Numbered from the stretch's first letter, positions 23,984-32,637 are shown. The stretch: 64,000 nucleotides of DNA from Kibdelosporangium philippinense (GCF_021390435.2 NZ_JAJVCN010000004.1:724501-788500); one strand, 5' to 3'. The notes: generated by a model from the letters alone, not told the origin. Numbers and translations: made by a program.

Positions 23984-24898
23984 ATGCGAGCGATCATCGT
24001 GCGGGACCGTGACGCGGGCGTCGACGGCCTCACCCTGGCCGACATGCCCTACCCCAATGCCGCCGAGAACGACGTCATCGTGCGTGTGCACGCCGCAGGC
24101 TTCACCCCAGGCGAACTCGACTGGCCGGGGACGTGGTCAGACCGTGCTGGCCGCGACCGGACACCGAGTATCCCTGGGCACGAACTGTCCGGGGTTGTGG
24201 CCGAGCTCGGCTATGGAACCACCAGCCTGACCGTGGGCCAGCGAGTGTTCGGGCTGACGGACTGGACACGTAACGGATCCTTGGCCGAGTACACCGCCGT
24301 CGAGGCTCGTAACCTCGCCCCTCTCGCGGCTGACATCGACCACACCGTGGCCGCCGCGCTGCCCATTTCTGGACTAACCGCGTGGCAGGGGCTGTTTGAC
24401 CACGCCCGTCTCATGACCGGCCAGACCGTCCTTGTGCACGGCGCCGCGGGCGGCGTGGGTTCTGTTGCCGTACAGCTGGCGCGGGAGGCGGGTGCGCGCG
24501 TAATTGGTACCGGCCGCGCCGCCGACCGTGACGTCGTGCTTGAGCTCGGCGCGGACGAGTTCGTCGACCTGGGTGCCGAGGACGTGCGGACCGTCGGCGA
24601 GGTGGATGTGGTGTTCGACGTCATTGGCGGTGACGTCCTGGAGCGTTCGACAGAACTGGTACGCGCGGGCGGCACCGTGGTCACCATCGCCGCGCCACCA
24701 ACCGTGCAGCCAAAGGATGGGCGCGCCATCTTCTTCGTCGTCGAACCTGACCGCGCGCAGTTGGCCGACCTCGCGCAGCGCGTGCGGGCCGGTCGGCTCA
24801 AGCCGATCGTCGGCGCCGTACGGCCGCTGTCCGAAACCGCCTCGGCGTTCGCCCGTCACCGCCGCGTACCGGGCAAAACGATCATTCAGGTCTCTTAG
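23984..24898 (+). CDS. NADP-dependent medium-chain oxidoreductase (quinone reductase-like)
   Basis: This 304-residue protein belongs to the zinc-free branch of the medium-chain dehydrogenase/reductase family. The N-terminal GroES-like domain has VHAAGFTPGELDW, PGHELSGVVAELG and GQRVFGL. The cofactor domain has LVHGAAGGVGSVAVQLA, with the AxxGxxG loop. There is no cysteine/histidine set for structural or catalytic zinc. The likely reaction is reduction of a quinone or enone with NADPH. The start at 23984 has GGGAAAGGA upstream. It forms a unit with the preceding HD gene. Confidence 0.92.
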   Translation: MRAIIVRDRDAGVDGLTLADMPYPNAAENDVIVRVHAAGFTPGELDWPGTWSDRAGRDRTPSIPGHELSGVVAELGYGTTSLTVGQRVFGLTDWTRNGSLAEYTAVEARNLAPLAADIDHTVAAALPISGLTAWQGLFDHARLMTGQTVLVHGAAGGVGSVAVQLAREAGARVIGTGRAADRDVVLELGADEFVDLGAEDVRTVGEVDVVFDVIGGDVLERSTELVRAGGTVVTIAAPPTVQPKDGRAIFFVVEPDRAQLADLAQRVRAGRLKPIVGAVRPLSETASAFARHRRVPGKTIIQVS

Positions 24899-24939
24899 GA
24901 CGCGCGGCCATCTGGCTGGTCTCCGCGGCCTTCGGGACG

Positions 24940-25492
24940 ATGGGTGCGAGGACCCGCCTGCCCGATCCGGACCCGGCCGATGTTCCCGCCGACGTCCAAG
25001 AGTTCCTTGCCCAGCTCCCGGCCGACCCGATGGTCAAGATGCTGACGCACGCCGTGACCACAGTCGAAGGGTTCATCCGGCAGGCCCAGGCGCTGTTCAC
25101 GACAACCCTGCTTCCCGCGCGCTCACGTGAACTCCTGATTCTCACGGTTGCCGTGGTGACGAATTGTCCGTTTGTCACGGCCCAGCATGGGCCGATCGCC
25201 GGCGGGCCGGAGTCACGGACGCGGTGCGGGACATCATCACGCGGCAGGACTTCGACAGCGCTGACCTTGCGGTGAATGATCGGGCGCTGATCAAGTTCGC
25301 TGCCGAGGTGGTCGCTCAGCCTCGGGTTTCGGACGCGTTGTTCGCCGAGGTGCGCGGGTTTCTGAGCGACCGCGAGGTTGTCAGGCGCTTCAGGTTTGCG
25401 GCTGTTACTGGACTTTCTGCCGCATTGCCACCGTGCTCGACGTGTCCGTGACTACGGTTTACGGCCCGCTGTCAGGCTTCGATGGTCACTGA
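24940..25492 (+). pseudogene. Carboxymuconolactone decarboxylase/AhpD-like protein, two frameshifts
   Basis: An ATG at 24940 opens RLPDPDPADVPADVQEFLAQLP...ARSRELLILTVAVVTNCPFVTAQHGPIA, typical of the CMD/AhpD-like family. Near 25200 the homologous sequence jumps frame (AGVTDAVRDIITRQDFD...DRALIKFAAEVV...FLSDREVV). Near 25385 it jumps again to LQVCGCYWTFCRIATVLDVSVTTVYG, the usual family C-terminus, ending at the TGA 25490-25492. The first break is at a C-rich run. It is broken as read; it may be real decay or sequencing error. It converges on the DUF3455 gene. Confidence 0.8.
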
Positions 25493-25986
25493 GCCACGTA
25501 GAAGGCGTAGTCAGCGGTGTAAGGGACCGAAGCTGTGGCGCCCTCGGTGCACGGGCCAGTCGGCGCGAGGCCGCCGGTGGTCTTCAGACGTTGAATGACG
25601 GTGACATCGGCCAGTTTGCCGGGACCCCGGTTGCCGACGGACCTCAGCAACAGCTGGGGAATCGCGTTGGGGACAGGGGAACTGGCCACGACCGCACCGG
25701 TCACCGAGCTCCCATCGGCCACGGACGTCCACACTGGACCCTTGGTGTGCAGGATCTCCAGCTGCCCGCGATGAGTCAGAATGGCATCAGGCTGGACGAA
25801 CGTCAAAGCGTCGCCGGTGCATTGGTAGGTCTGCACGCCCCTGGCAGGCGATAACAGGATCAACTTGTTGCCAGCTGGCACTTGCAGGGCGTCCGGCACC
25901 TTCGGGGTGGCGCTCGCCGAGGCCCCGATGCCCAGCGTGGTGAAAGCGGCGACTGCCAGGCCGACCATGATGTTGCGTGCACGCAT
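25486..25986 (-). CDS. Secreted DUF3455 protein
   Basis: The 166-residue protein has signal peptide RARNIMVGLAVAAFTTLGIGASASA. The mature part follows the DUF3455 pattern: VPDALQVPAGNKL, GVQTYQC, VQPDAILTHRG, GPVWTSVADGSSVTG, VTVIQRLKTTGG and a terminal VPYTADYAFYVAQ. The domain is common in exported proteins of bacteria and fungi, with no known activity. An ATG at 26001, five codons upstream, is an alternative start. The 3' end overlaps the convergent pseudogene by seven bases. Confidence 0.85.
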   Translation of the reverse strand: MRARNIMVGLAVAAFTTLGIGASASATPKVPDALQVPAGNKLILLSPARGVQTYQCTGDALTFVQPDAILTHRGQLEILHTKGPVWTSVADGSSVTGAVVASSPVPNAIPQLLLRSVGNRGPGKLADVTVIQRLKTTGGLAPTGPCTEGATASVPYTADYAFYVAQ

Positions 25987-26018
25987 AGTCGATGACTCCA
26001 TTCCGAGGTGACGATGGA

Positions 26019-26282
26019 GGGTCTATGTCCGATGATTCCCAGGCCGGTCGGTGCTGGCGCGTGGCGTAAGCGGGTGATGTGACGGTAGAGGTTGTCTGAT
26101 GTGACCGCGTCCAATGTTCCCCACACCGTTGCTGTCAGCTGGTCGGGCAATACTTTCGTGTCCGGTGGGTACGCCAACGCCGCGATCGCCATTCCGGCCG
26201 GGCCGCCTACTACTATCGGCTGCCCGTCGTGTTCCACTTCGAACGGCCCCAGTAACCGGACATACGACCCCGACGCGGCCAC
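26019..26282 (-). pseudogene. Fragment of a SARP/AfsR-type regulator (winged-helix domain only)
   Basis: Residues YVRLLGPFEVEHDGQPIVVGG, ALAYPPDTKVLPDQLTATVW and TSDNLYRHITRLRHAPAPTGLGIIGHRP match the OmpR-like winged-helix start of SARP/AfsR regulators. After GHRP the similarity stops and the frame runs on into the neighbouring gene. The rest of the regulator (BTAD and any NB-ARC part) is missing. It is clearly related to the fragment at 30241-30600, but lacks one residue in the GMAI(V)AALAYPP segment. Confidence 0.7.
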
Positions 26283-26674
26283 GACCTGCGCTTCCCCTCG
26301 AACAGGGGTCTGATCCTAAACCCACTGTGACCGGCGCCCGGGAAACCAGTGACACTGTGTGGTCAGCCGGCAATATGGCGATCTGTTGCCACGTTGACCG
26401 TGCGCGGTAGTCGACGGGAAACCCCTCCCAGCGGCCGCCAGGGTGCTGCATCCTGTGTGTGCACAGGTGGTGCGTCGCCGAGCAGGGGTCTGAGGGGGTC
26501 TCCTACCCGGCATTTCAGGACAGCTTTGGTGCTGTTTGGCAGGCCCGCACGCCACGCCGATACAGGCATATGTCAGATCGATTCGCGGGCCCGGAATCTA
26601 TAGTCTCATCGGACTTGTCCACGCTCAGTCCTGAGCGTTACTACGTAGCACCGAGCAAGAGGAAACAGCACGCC
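26283..26674. other. Gene-free stretch upstream of lsr2
   Basis: I see no credible gene. TATAGT at 26599-26604, about 70 bases before lsr2, could be a -10 box for it, but no good -35 partner is evident. The inverted repeat around CTCAGTCCTGAG (26633-26636 core) lies in the leader. Confidence 0.35.
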
Positions 26675-27034
26675 ATGGCTCAGAAAGTTCTTGTCCAGCT
26701 CGTCGACGACCTTGACGGTACGGCGTCCAACGACATCAGCACGGTCACCTTTGGACTCGATGGCGTCACCTACGAGATCGACTTGACGGCCAACAACGCC
26801 GCCAAGCTGCGCAACCAGCTCGGTGACTTCGTCGACAACGCCCGCCGGACCGGTGGCCGCGTCAAGCGTGGCACGTCGCCGAAGGCCGCCGCGCCCGCTG
26901 CCAACCGTGAGCAGACCAAGGCCATCCGCGACTGGGCCAGGCAGAACGGCTACGAGCTTTCCGACCGCGGCCGGATCCCGAGCAACGTGATCGAGGCCTT
27001 CGAGGCCGCGCACGCGGGCAAGGGCAAGAAGTAG
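26675..27034 (+). CDS. lsr2: Lsr2, H-NS-like nucleoid-associated protein
   Basis: The 119-residue protein begins MAQKVLVQLVDDLDG and has the N-terminal dimerisation domain (TVTFGLDGVTYEIDLTANNAAKLRNQL). A basic linker GGRVKRG follows, then the C-terminal DNA-binding domain TKAIRDWARQNGYELSDRGRIPSNVIEAFEAAH with the RGR AT-hook-like loop that inserts into the minor groove. Lsr2 silences AT-rich, often horizontally acquired, genes in actinobacteria. Length and motifs are standard. AGAGGA precedes the start and a hairpin follows the stop. Confidence 0.96.
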   Translation: MAQKVLVQLVDDLDGTASNDISTVTFGLDGVTYEIDLTANNAAKLRNQLGDFVDNARRTGGRVKRGTSPKAAAPAANREQTKAIRDWARQNGYELSDRGRIPSNVIEAFEAAHAGKGKK

Positions 27035-27085
27035 CTTGATCACCTGCCGCCCTGACAGTGAGCTGGGCGGCCATTGCTGGCAGGA

Positions 27086-27113
27086 GCTCGCCGATACCTT
27101 TCTGTCGGCGAGC
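27086..27113 (+). terminator. Terminator hairpin after lsr2
   Basis: The arms GCTCGCCGA (27086-27094) and TCGGCGAGC (27105-27113) pair perfectly around a 10-base loop, 52 bases after the lsr2 stop. Confidence 0.6.
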
Positions 27114-27280
27114 CCTTGAGCGTGTCCTCGATCCAGCGGAACGCAGCCAAACATATATAGGAATACATGTTTGGGTGTAAACGTGTAGATGTTCGTGCCC
27201 GTCCGTGCTCTTCTCTGTTCCGATCGTGCGTTTCCTCTTACCTTCTCCGGTGGTTGCGGTATCCACTGTGAGGAGTGTCG

Positions 27281-27523
27281 ATGAAGAGGATGAATGTGCT
27301 GACGGCTGCCGTTGTCGTCGCCCTTGGTGCGAGCATGTTGACGACGGTCCCGGCAGCGCAGGCACGTACAACGTGATGCCCACCGAGCAGTTGTTGCGTG
27401 ACTCTTTCTCGCGGGGTGTGAAAGGCGTGTTGTCCCGTGTCCGATCCGGAGAACGACGTGCTGCTGTCCACCTTCGGTTTCCGTACAGTCGATACCTGGA
27501 CCACCTACCGCAAAGCATCTTGA
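27281..27523 (+). pseudogene. Remnant of a small secreted protein gene
   Basis: An ATG at 27281, preceded by GAGGAG, opens MKRMNVLTAAVVVALGASMLTTVPAAQA, a good signal peptide, but a stop comes four codons later. Coding-like sequence continues in a second frame (TYNVMPTEQLLRDSFSRGVKGVL) and returns to the first frame for DPENDVLLSTFGFRTVDTWTTYRKAS before TGA at 27521. Two compensating frameshifts would restore about 80 residues. No family was recognised. Confidence 0.45.
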
Positions 27524-27527
27524 TTGA

Positions 27528-28316
27528 GTGACGACTATGGCAACTTTCGGTGAACTGGCTGGCGACCAATACGGCGCCGCCGACGACAGGCCCGGTTTTG
27601 TACTTTTGCACGGTTTGACCTACGACCGTACGCAATGGGCACCGCTTATCAATGAACTGGCGCGTATCGATCCCGGCAGATCCGTACTCGCGCTCGACCT
27701 GCCAGGGCACGGTGAGTCACCGCCACGGGCGTCGTATGACCTCGAGGAGGTTGCCGCGGCCATCAACGACTCGGTGACCGAGGCCGGTCTGACCGCGCCT
27801 GTCGTGGTTGGTCACTCCCTCGGCGGCGCGATCATGACGATCTATGGCGGGAACTATCCGGTCCGGCGAGTGGTCAATGTGGACCAACCGCTGCGGGTCG
27901 GCGGCTTCAGCGCCATGCTCCGCTCGGTCGAGCCCGTCCTGCGCGGTCCCGGCTACCTCGAAGTGTGGGAGTCGTTGCTGAGCCGGATGGGCATCGACCA
28001 GCTTCCACCGAACCTGAGCAAGCTGGTGCGTACCGCGACGACGCCCCGGCAGGACCTGCTCCTCGGCTACTGGCACGAGTTGCTCGTCCTGTCCGCGGAG
28101 GAGCTCGACGCGCGGCGCACGGCTGAGCTGGCCCGGTTCGCGGCAGCGGGAATCCCGTACGAGTACGTGAGCGGCGGCGAACTGGATCCGGCCTACCGGG
28201 ACTGGCTTGAGACAGTCAGCCCGGGCGTTGAGATCTCGATTCTTGACGGCGGCGGTGGGCATTTCCCGCACCTGGCGCGTCCGCTCGAACTGGCGAAGAT
28301 ACTGGCCGCCGCGTGA
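27528..28316 (+). CDS. Alpha/beta hydrolase
   Basis: The 262-residue protein has the canonical alpha/beta-hydrolase layout: oxyanion region LLHGLTYDRTQW, DLPGHGES, nucleophile elbow VVGHSLGG with Ser at about residue 97, and catalytic His in GGGGHFPHLARP near the end. The acid is probably Asp or Glu in VSGGELDPAY. It is intracellular (no signal peptide) and the substrate is unknown. A GTG at 27528 and an ATG at 27537 are both possible starts. It shares a bidirectional hairpin with the convergent exported peptidase. Confidence 0.88.
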   Translation: MTTMATFGELAGDQYGAADDRPGFVLLHGLTYDRTQWAPLINELARIDPGRSVLALDLPGHGESPPRASYDLEEVAAAINDSVTEAGLTAPVVVGHSLGGAIMTIYGGNYPVRRVVNVDQPLRVGGFSAMLRSVEPVLRGPGYLEVWESLLSRMGIDQLPPNLSKLVRTATTPRQDLLLGYWHELLVLSAEELDARRTAELARFAAAGIPYEYVSGGELDPAYRDWLETVSPGVEISILDGGGGHFPHLARPLELAKILAAA

Positions 28317-28318
28317 CC

Positions 28319-28351
28319 GCGAGGCTGCCGGGGTTTTCCGGGCAGCCTCGC
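28319..28351. terminator. Bidirectional terminator hairpin
   Basis: The arms GCGAGGCTGCC (28319-28329) and GGCAGCCTCGC (28341-28351) pair perfectly with an 11-base loop, in the 43-base gap between two convergent hydrolase genes. Confidence 0.7.
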
Positions 28352-28359
28352 GATCGGTG

Positions 28360-29937
28360 TTACTTCCGCAGCGTCATCAGCAGGTCGGAGACCGCTGGCT
28401 TGGTGTTGAGCTGCGTGGTCGGGAGGAACGGGTTCGGCGCCGCCGGGCACACGGTTCCCTCCGCGGGCAACTTGCCTTCGATCAGGTAGTTGTCGATGTG
28501 GTCGGTGACGCAGTCGGTTGCGCCGTATGCGGTGTGACCCCAGCCCGCGTAGGTCAGCAACCGGCTGCCCTGCATGTAACGGGAACTCGCCTTCGCGCCG
28601 TTGTATCCGGTGACGCCGTCGAAGTAGTTGCCGACCACGAGCGCGGGGGCCGCGGTCTTGGTCATCCACGGACCAGCGAACCGGTCCTCGTTCACCGGCC
28701 AGTCAGCGCAGGCGGCGTTGCTCCACCACCAGGACGGCCCGAACCGGGAACCTGCTTCGGCCCACCGCCCGATGGCGTCGTACTCGGCGAAGTGACGCGG
28801 GTACTCGGTGTCCGCGCACTGGTTGACGTAGTACGCCTCGTTGCCGTTGTTGTACTCCTCCTGCTTCTGGCGCAGGGCTTTGATCTCCGGGTCGTTGGTG
28901 GTCACCGGCGTGCCACTCGACGCCGCCTTCTCGACCTGGACAAGGAAGTTCAGGAACGGGCGCCAGATGCCGGGCCCGTACGTGCTGTATGCGCCGAAGC
29001 CGATCAGGTAGTCGTAGTCGACCAGTTCGTCGTCCACCACGACGGGCTTTGCCCTGATCGAATCGGCGAGCTTCTCCCACCGGGCTTTGGCGGTCTGGTC
29101 CGGTGAGTGGAACACGCAGTGCGGCCCGGCCTGGTCGCACACGTTGAGCATCTCGTCGAACGAGCGGCCACTGTTGGTGCGGTCGTCGGCGATCTGCCAG
29201 CCGCTCGACCACAGCTGCGGGTCAAGAGTGCCGTCGTTGACAAGCGCCCTGACGTTCTTGCCGAACAGACTGGCGTAGGTGTTGCCGATGTACGTGCCGT
29301 AGGACAAGCCGAGGTACGAGAGTTTCTTGTCTCCGACCGCCTGCCGGAGCAAGTCCATGTCCCGTGCGACATCCGCGGTGCTCACGTGCTTCGACGCCGT
29401 TTGGGCGTTGCTGGTGCAGTGCGGCCCGAGTTTGCGGAAGTGGTCGACGTACGGGCGCTTCTGCTCCGGCTCGTACGGAACCTTGCCGATGGCCTCGTTG
29501 GTGAAGAAGGTGCGAAGCTCGGCGACCGTTTGGAAACAGCGTACCGGGCTCGATTCGTTGATACCGCGCGGATCGAAGCCGAGCAGGTCGAACCGCTCGT
29601 TGAGCTTGGCGAACGAACTGGCAGCTCCTAGCACGAAATACTTGCCGGACCCACCGGGACCGCCCGGATTCATGAACAGGGTGCCGATCCGCTTGTTCTT
29701 GTCAGTGGCGGTCTTGCGCGCCATCGCGAGCTTGGTCGTGGCGCCACGCGGCTTGTCGTAGTCGAGCGGGACTTCGACAGTCGCGCAGTCGAAACCGGGA
29801 AACTCCGGCCCGCACCCCTCCCAAGCGATGACAGGGACGGCAGGTCCGCCGTAAGCGGCAGCGGGAACGGTCAGCAGAGAGCTGCCGAGCAGCACTCCTG
29901 CGGCAACCGTGACCGCCGATCTTGTCAGTGAACGCAT
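28360..29937 (-). CDS. Secreted tripeptidyl aminopeptidase-like alpha/beta hydrolase
   Basis: The protein has 525 residues from an ATG at 29937 with AAGGGGC upstream. The signal peptide is RSLTRSAVTVAAGVLLGSSLLTVPAAA. The family marks are VEVPLDYDKPRG, FMNPGGPGGSG (oxyanion region), GFDPRGIN, nucleophile GLSYGTYIG, a C-terminal TAP-like segment with Asp in NYFDGVTGY and His in AGWGHTAYG, and GTVCPAAPNPF at the end. Relatives are the SlpD/E and Tap proteases of Streptomyces that trim N-terminal peptides from secreted proteins. About 300 bases upstream (29938-30240) contain no gene that I can support. Confidence 0.93.
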   Translation of the reverse strand: MRSLTRSAVTVAAGVLLGSSLLTVPAAAYGGPAVPVIAWEGCGPEFPGFDCATVEVPLDYDKPRGATTKLAMARKTATDKNKRIGTLFMNPGGPGGSGKYFVLGAASSFAKLNERFDLLGFDPRGINESSPVRCFQTVAELRTFFTNEAIGKVPYEPEQKRPYVDHFRKLGPHCTSNAQTASKHVSTADVARDMDLLRQAVGDKKLSYLGLSYGTYIGNTYASLFGKNVRALVNDGTLDPQLWSSGWQIADDRTNSGRSFDEMLNVCDQAGPHCVFHSPDQTAKARWEKLADSIRAKPVVVDDELVDYDYLIGFGAYSTYGPGIWRPFLNFLVQVEKAASSGTPVTTNDPEIKALRQKQEEYNNGNEAYYVNQCADTEYPRHFAEYDAIGRWAEAGSRFGPSWWWSNAACADWPVNEDRFAGPWMTKTAAPALVVGNYFDGVTGYNGAKASSRYMQGSRLLTYAGWGHTAYGATDCVTDHIDNYLIEGKLPAEGTVCPAAPNPFLPTTQLNTKPAVSDLLMTLRK

Positions 29938-30240
29938 ATGTTTGCCCCTTGAATGCGAACTTGTGACGATCGAACGATTGTCCAGTCTTGTCACGAAACG
30001 TGTTGCCGCGCACCCAGATGGCAACACCCTGGCAAAGTCTTGCCTTGCCAGTCAGCCAAAAGGGAAAAAGAAGCGACCGAAGGTGCTTGACATCGAAGGT
30101 GTTACGCCTTGGCGTTGAGCAAGAATTTGTTGAAGCGTTTACGAGCGGGGTTGTGTTTATCCATAATAGACAGTCTTCGAGGGGGCGCTGGCGGCTTGTG
30201 CCGATGGGCGGATGGAGTCAGTTGGCTCGGCACGCCAGTT

Positions 30241-30600
30241 TCAGTGGAAGTCGGCCCGGGTTTCGGCTGCGCGGAGCAGTTCGTCGAACTGGATGGCGTC
30301 TACTCGGTCTGGCTGGATCGGCAACCGATAACCGGGACGGTGTCCCACGATTCCCAGGCCGCTTGGGGCAAGTGCGTGGCGCAACCGCGTGATGTGTCGA
30401 TACAAGTTGTCCGCCGTCACCGCGTCCGATGCTGCCCACACCGCAGTGGTCAACTGGTCGGGCAGCACCTTCGTGTCCGGGGGATATGCCAGCGCCGCCA
30501 CGATCGCCATTCCGACTGGCCCGCCGACCTCCACCTGGCGCCCGTCGCGCACCACCTCGAACAGCCCCAGCAACCGGACATACGTGGCCACGACCCCCAC
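30241..30600 (-). pseudogene. Fragment of a SARP/AfsR-type regulator, second copy
   Basis: The 119-residue frame starts TYVRLLGLFEVVRDGRQVEVGGP, contains VAALAYPPDTKVLPDQLTTAVW and ADNLYRHITRLRHALAPSGLGIVGHRPGYRL, then ends at DELLRAAETRADFH. This is the winged-helix domain plus the first residues of the BTAD domain of a SARP-family regulator; the remaining several hundred residues are absent. It is colinear with, and similar at DNA level to, the shorter fragment at 26019-26282. It may still encode a small DNA-binding protein, but truncation is more likely. Confidence 0.65.
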
Positions 30601-30613
30601 CTCCCTCGACCAG

Positions 30614-30977
30614 GGGCCGATCCTATTGGGCTATGCCGCATCGCCGTGCGTGCTGGCCATCCCCATTCCACTGACCGTCGTTGCCGCGGTCGGTGCGGCC
30701 AGTGGACAGGGCGCATTGGTCAGGCTCACCGGTGACAACACCAGAACCGCCACCGCACTTGCCGTCAAACCGGCATAGCCACCGTCCATGCCGAGCTTGT
30801 GCCTGAGGACAAAGCCGAACTGGTCCAGGGCTTACGCAACAGCCGCAAGGTCGCGTGCTCATCCCGGTGGCCGCCTTCGGTCTGGCCACCGTTGTTTTCG
30901 TGCACGAACTCGCCGAGGGCTTGGTCATTCTCACCGTGATCCGCGCGGCTAGGACCACCGTAGTGGTCACCCGATAG
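30614..30977 (+). pseudogene. Internally deleted heavy-metal P-type ATPase remnant
   Basis: Three pieces of a P1B-type metal ATPase lie in order. ASPCVLAIPIPLTVVAAVGAASGQGALV corresponds to the metal-binding CPC-like membrane helix. It is joined directly to RLTGDNTRTATALAVK, the TGDN hinge motif, so the phosphorylation domain is deleted. After a frameshift come TVHAELVPEDKAELVQGLRNSRKVA and, after another gap, FGLATVVFVHELAEGLVILTVIRAAR, the usual C-terminal helix, ending at TAG 30975-30977. It cannot encode a working pump. Confidence 0.75.
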
Positions 30978-31018
30978 TGTGCTCCTTCAACGGGTAGGGA
31001 TCGGGAAGGAAACAGCCG

Positions 31019-32629
31019 GTGATCGGGCATCCCGACGAAGGTGACGTGGAACGCTGGCGGTCAAGTGACCCGGCGGTCATGCGTGCCGACCTCGACCGCG
31101 CCCTCGCCGGTGGGGCGGAGAGCGGTTCGGAGCGGCCGCCGTCGGACGCTGAGCTGATCGAAGCCGTGCGCGAGGGGACAATCGAGGCCTACGGCCAGCT
31201 GTACATGCGGCATGTGCATGCCGCGAACAACCTCGCGCGCCAGTTGTCCCGGTCGCCCATCGAGGCTGACGACCTGGTCGCGGATGCCTTCGCCAAAGTC
31301 CTTTCCGCGCTGAAGGGCGGCGGCGGGCCGGACACGGCATTCCGCGCGTATCTGCTCACTGCGTTGCGGCACACGGCTTTTGACAAGACGAAGCGGGACC
31401 GGAAACTCGAACTGGCCGACGATGTCAGCGCGATTTCGGGTGCCGAACGGGCGACCATCCTGTCGTTCAACGACCCGGCCGTGACGCAACTGGACCGGTC
31501 ACTCATCGCCAAAGCGTTCGCCAGCTTGCCTGAGCGATGGCAGGCGGTGTTGTGGCACACCGAGATCGAGGGCCAGACGCCCGCCGAAGTCGCGCCGCTG
31601 CTCGGCCTGAGCGCCAATGGTGTGTCAGCGACGGCCTATCGGGCCCGCGAGGGCTTACGTAAGGCCTATCTCCAGGCCCACGTCGCGCACAACCTTCCCG
31701 AGCGTTGCCGTGCCGCGACCGCGAAGCTGGGTTCGTGGACCCGCAGCGGTCTGTCCCGGCGTGAGACCGCCCAGGTCGAGGTGCATCTGGACCAGTGTGT
31801 CGGTTGCCGGTCCGTGGCGGCGGAGTTAGCCGACGTCAACGGCGCCTTGCGCGGCGTGGTCGCGCCTTTGGTACTCGGCGCCGGTGCGGCGGGCTACCTG
31901 GCCGGGGCGGGAAAGGGGGGTGCCGCCGTATCGCTGGCGGTGAGCGGCACGTCATCAGTGGTTCCCTTGCTGGGTACGGCAATCTCGACAACGGCCGTCG
32001 TTTTCGCCGTCGTGTTGGGAACGGGCGCGCCGGATCCGGCCGTCGGCCCCACGTCCGTCGCCGAACCGCCCGCACGCAGCACCGACGCCACCACGACCTC
32101 GTCGACTCAGCCGTCTAGCTCATCCGCCCCGATCGCATCGGGATCCGCGTCCCCATCGGCATCGGCTCCGCCTGCGTCGGGCGGGACGAGCGCTGGCACG
32201 CCAACCGGTACATCGAGCGCGCGCGCCGGCGCCCCGACCCTGACACCAGACGCTCCCAGCACTTTCACCACTTCCACCGGCGGGCCGCCGTCCAGATTCC
32301 CCATCACCATCCGCAACACCGGCACGGCGCCCGCGCCACCCCCGACGCTGACGTTGTCCCTGCCCGACGACGTCAAAGTGGTCGGACCAGGCAACAACTT
32401 GCTCGGTCCGCCCTTGCTGCGGTTGAACGGCGCCCCGCAGACCATCGGCTGCCCGGCTGGCAAGGGCACGGTGGTCTGCAAGGCCGACCAGCAACTGGCG
32501 CCGGGTGACTCGGCGACGTTCGTCTTCCGGTTGCTGGCCGGTCCCAAGGCGGTCAACGGCACGATGGTCGCCACGACGGACTCCGGGCTGCGGATGGAAG
32601 TACGCGTGACCATCGAGCCGAAGAAGTAA
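31019..32629 (+). CDS. ECF sigma factor fused to zinc finger, membrane segments and extracytoplasmic domain
   Basis: The protein has 536 residues. Residues about 45-125 are sigma region 2 (GTIEAYGQLYMRHVHAANNLARQL...IEADDLVADAFAKVL), and about 155-215 are region 4 (LPERWQAVLWHTEIEGQTPAEVAPLLGLSANGVSATAYRAREGLRKAYL). VEVHLDQCVGCRSV is an H-x3-C-x2-C zinc finger as in anti-sigma factors. Two hydrophobic segments (about 278-300 and 313-338) follow, then a 90-residue Ser/Thr/Pro/Ala linker and a ~110-residue beta domain resembling DUF11 adhesion-type folds. A membrane-tethered sigma/anti-sigma fusion implies release by proteolysis or conformational change. The GTG start is isolated from other operons. 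Confidence 0.88.
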   Translation: MIGHPDEGDVERWRSSDPAVMRADLDRALAGGAESGSERPPSDAELIEAVREGTIEAYGQLYMRHVHAANNLARQLSRSPIEADDLVADAFAKVLSALKGGGGPDTAFRAYLLTALRHTAFDKTKRDRKLELADDVSAISGAERATILSFNDPAVTQLDRSLIAKAFASLPERWQAVLWHTEIEGQTPAEVAPLLGLSANGVSATAYRAREGLRKAYLQAHVAHNLPERCRAATAKLGSWTRSGLSRRETAQVEVHLDQCVGCRSVAAELADVNGALRGVVAPLVLGAGAAGYLAGAGKGGAAVSLAVSGTSSVVPLLGTAISTTAVVFAVVLGTGAPDPAVGPTSVAEPPARSTDATTTSSTQPSSSSAPIASGSASPSASAPPASGGTSAGTPTGTSSARAGAPTLTPDAPSTFTTSTGGPPSRFPITIRNTGTAPAPPPTLTLSLPDDVKVVGPGNNLLGPPLLRLNGAPQTIGCPAGKGTVVCKADQQLAPGDSATFVFRLLAGPKAVNGTMVATTDSGLRMEVRVTIEPKK

Positions 32630-32637
32630 AGAAGCCG

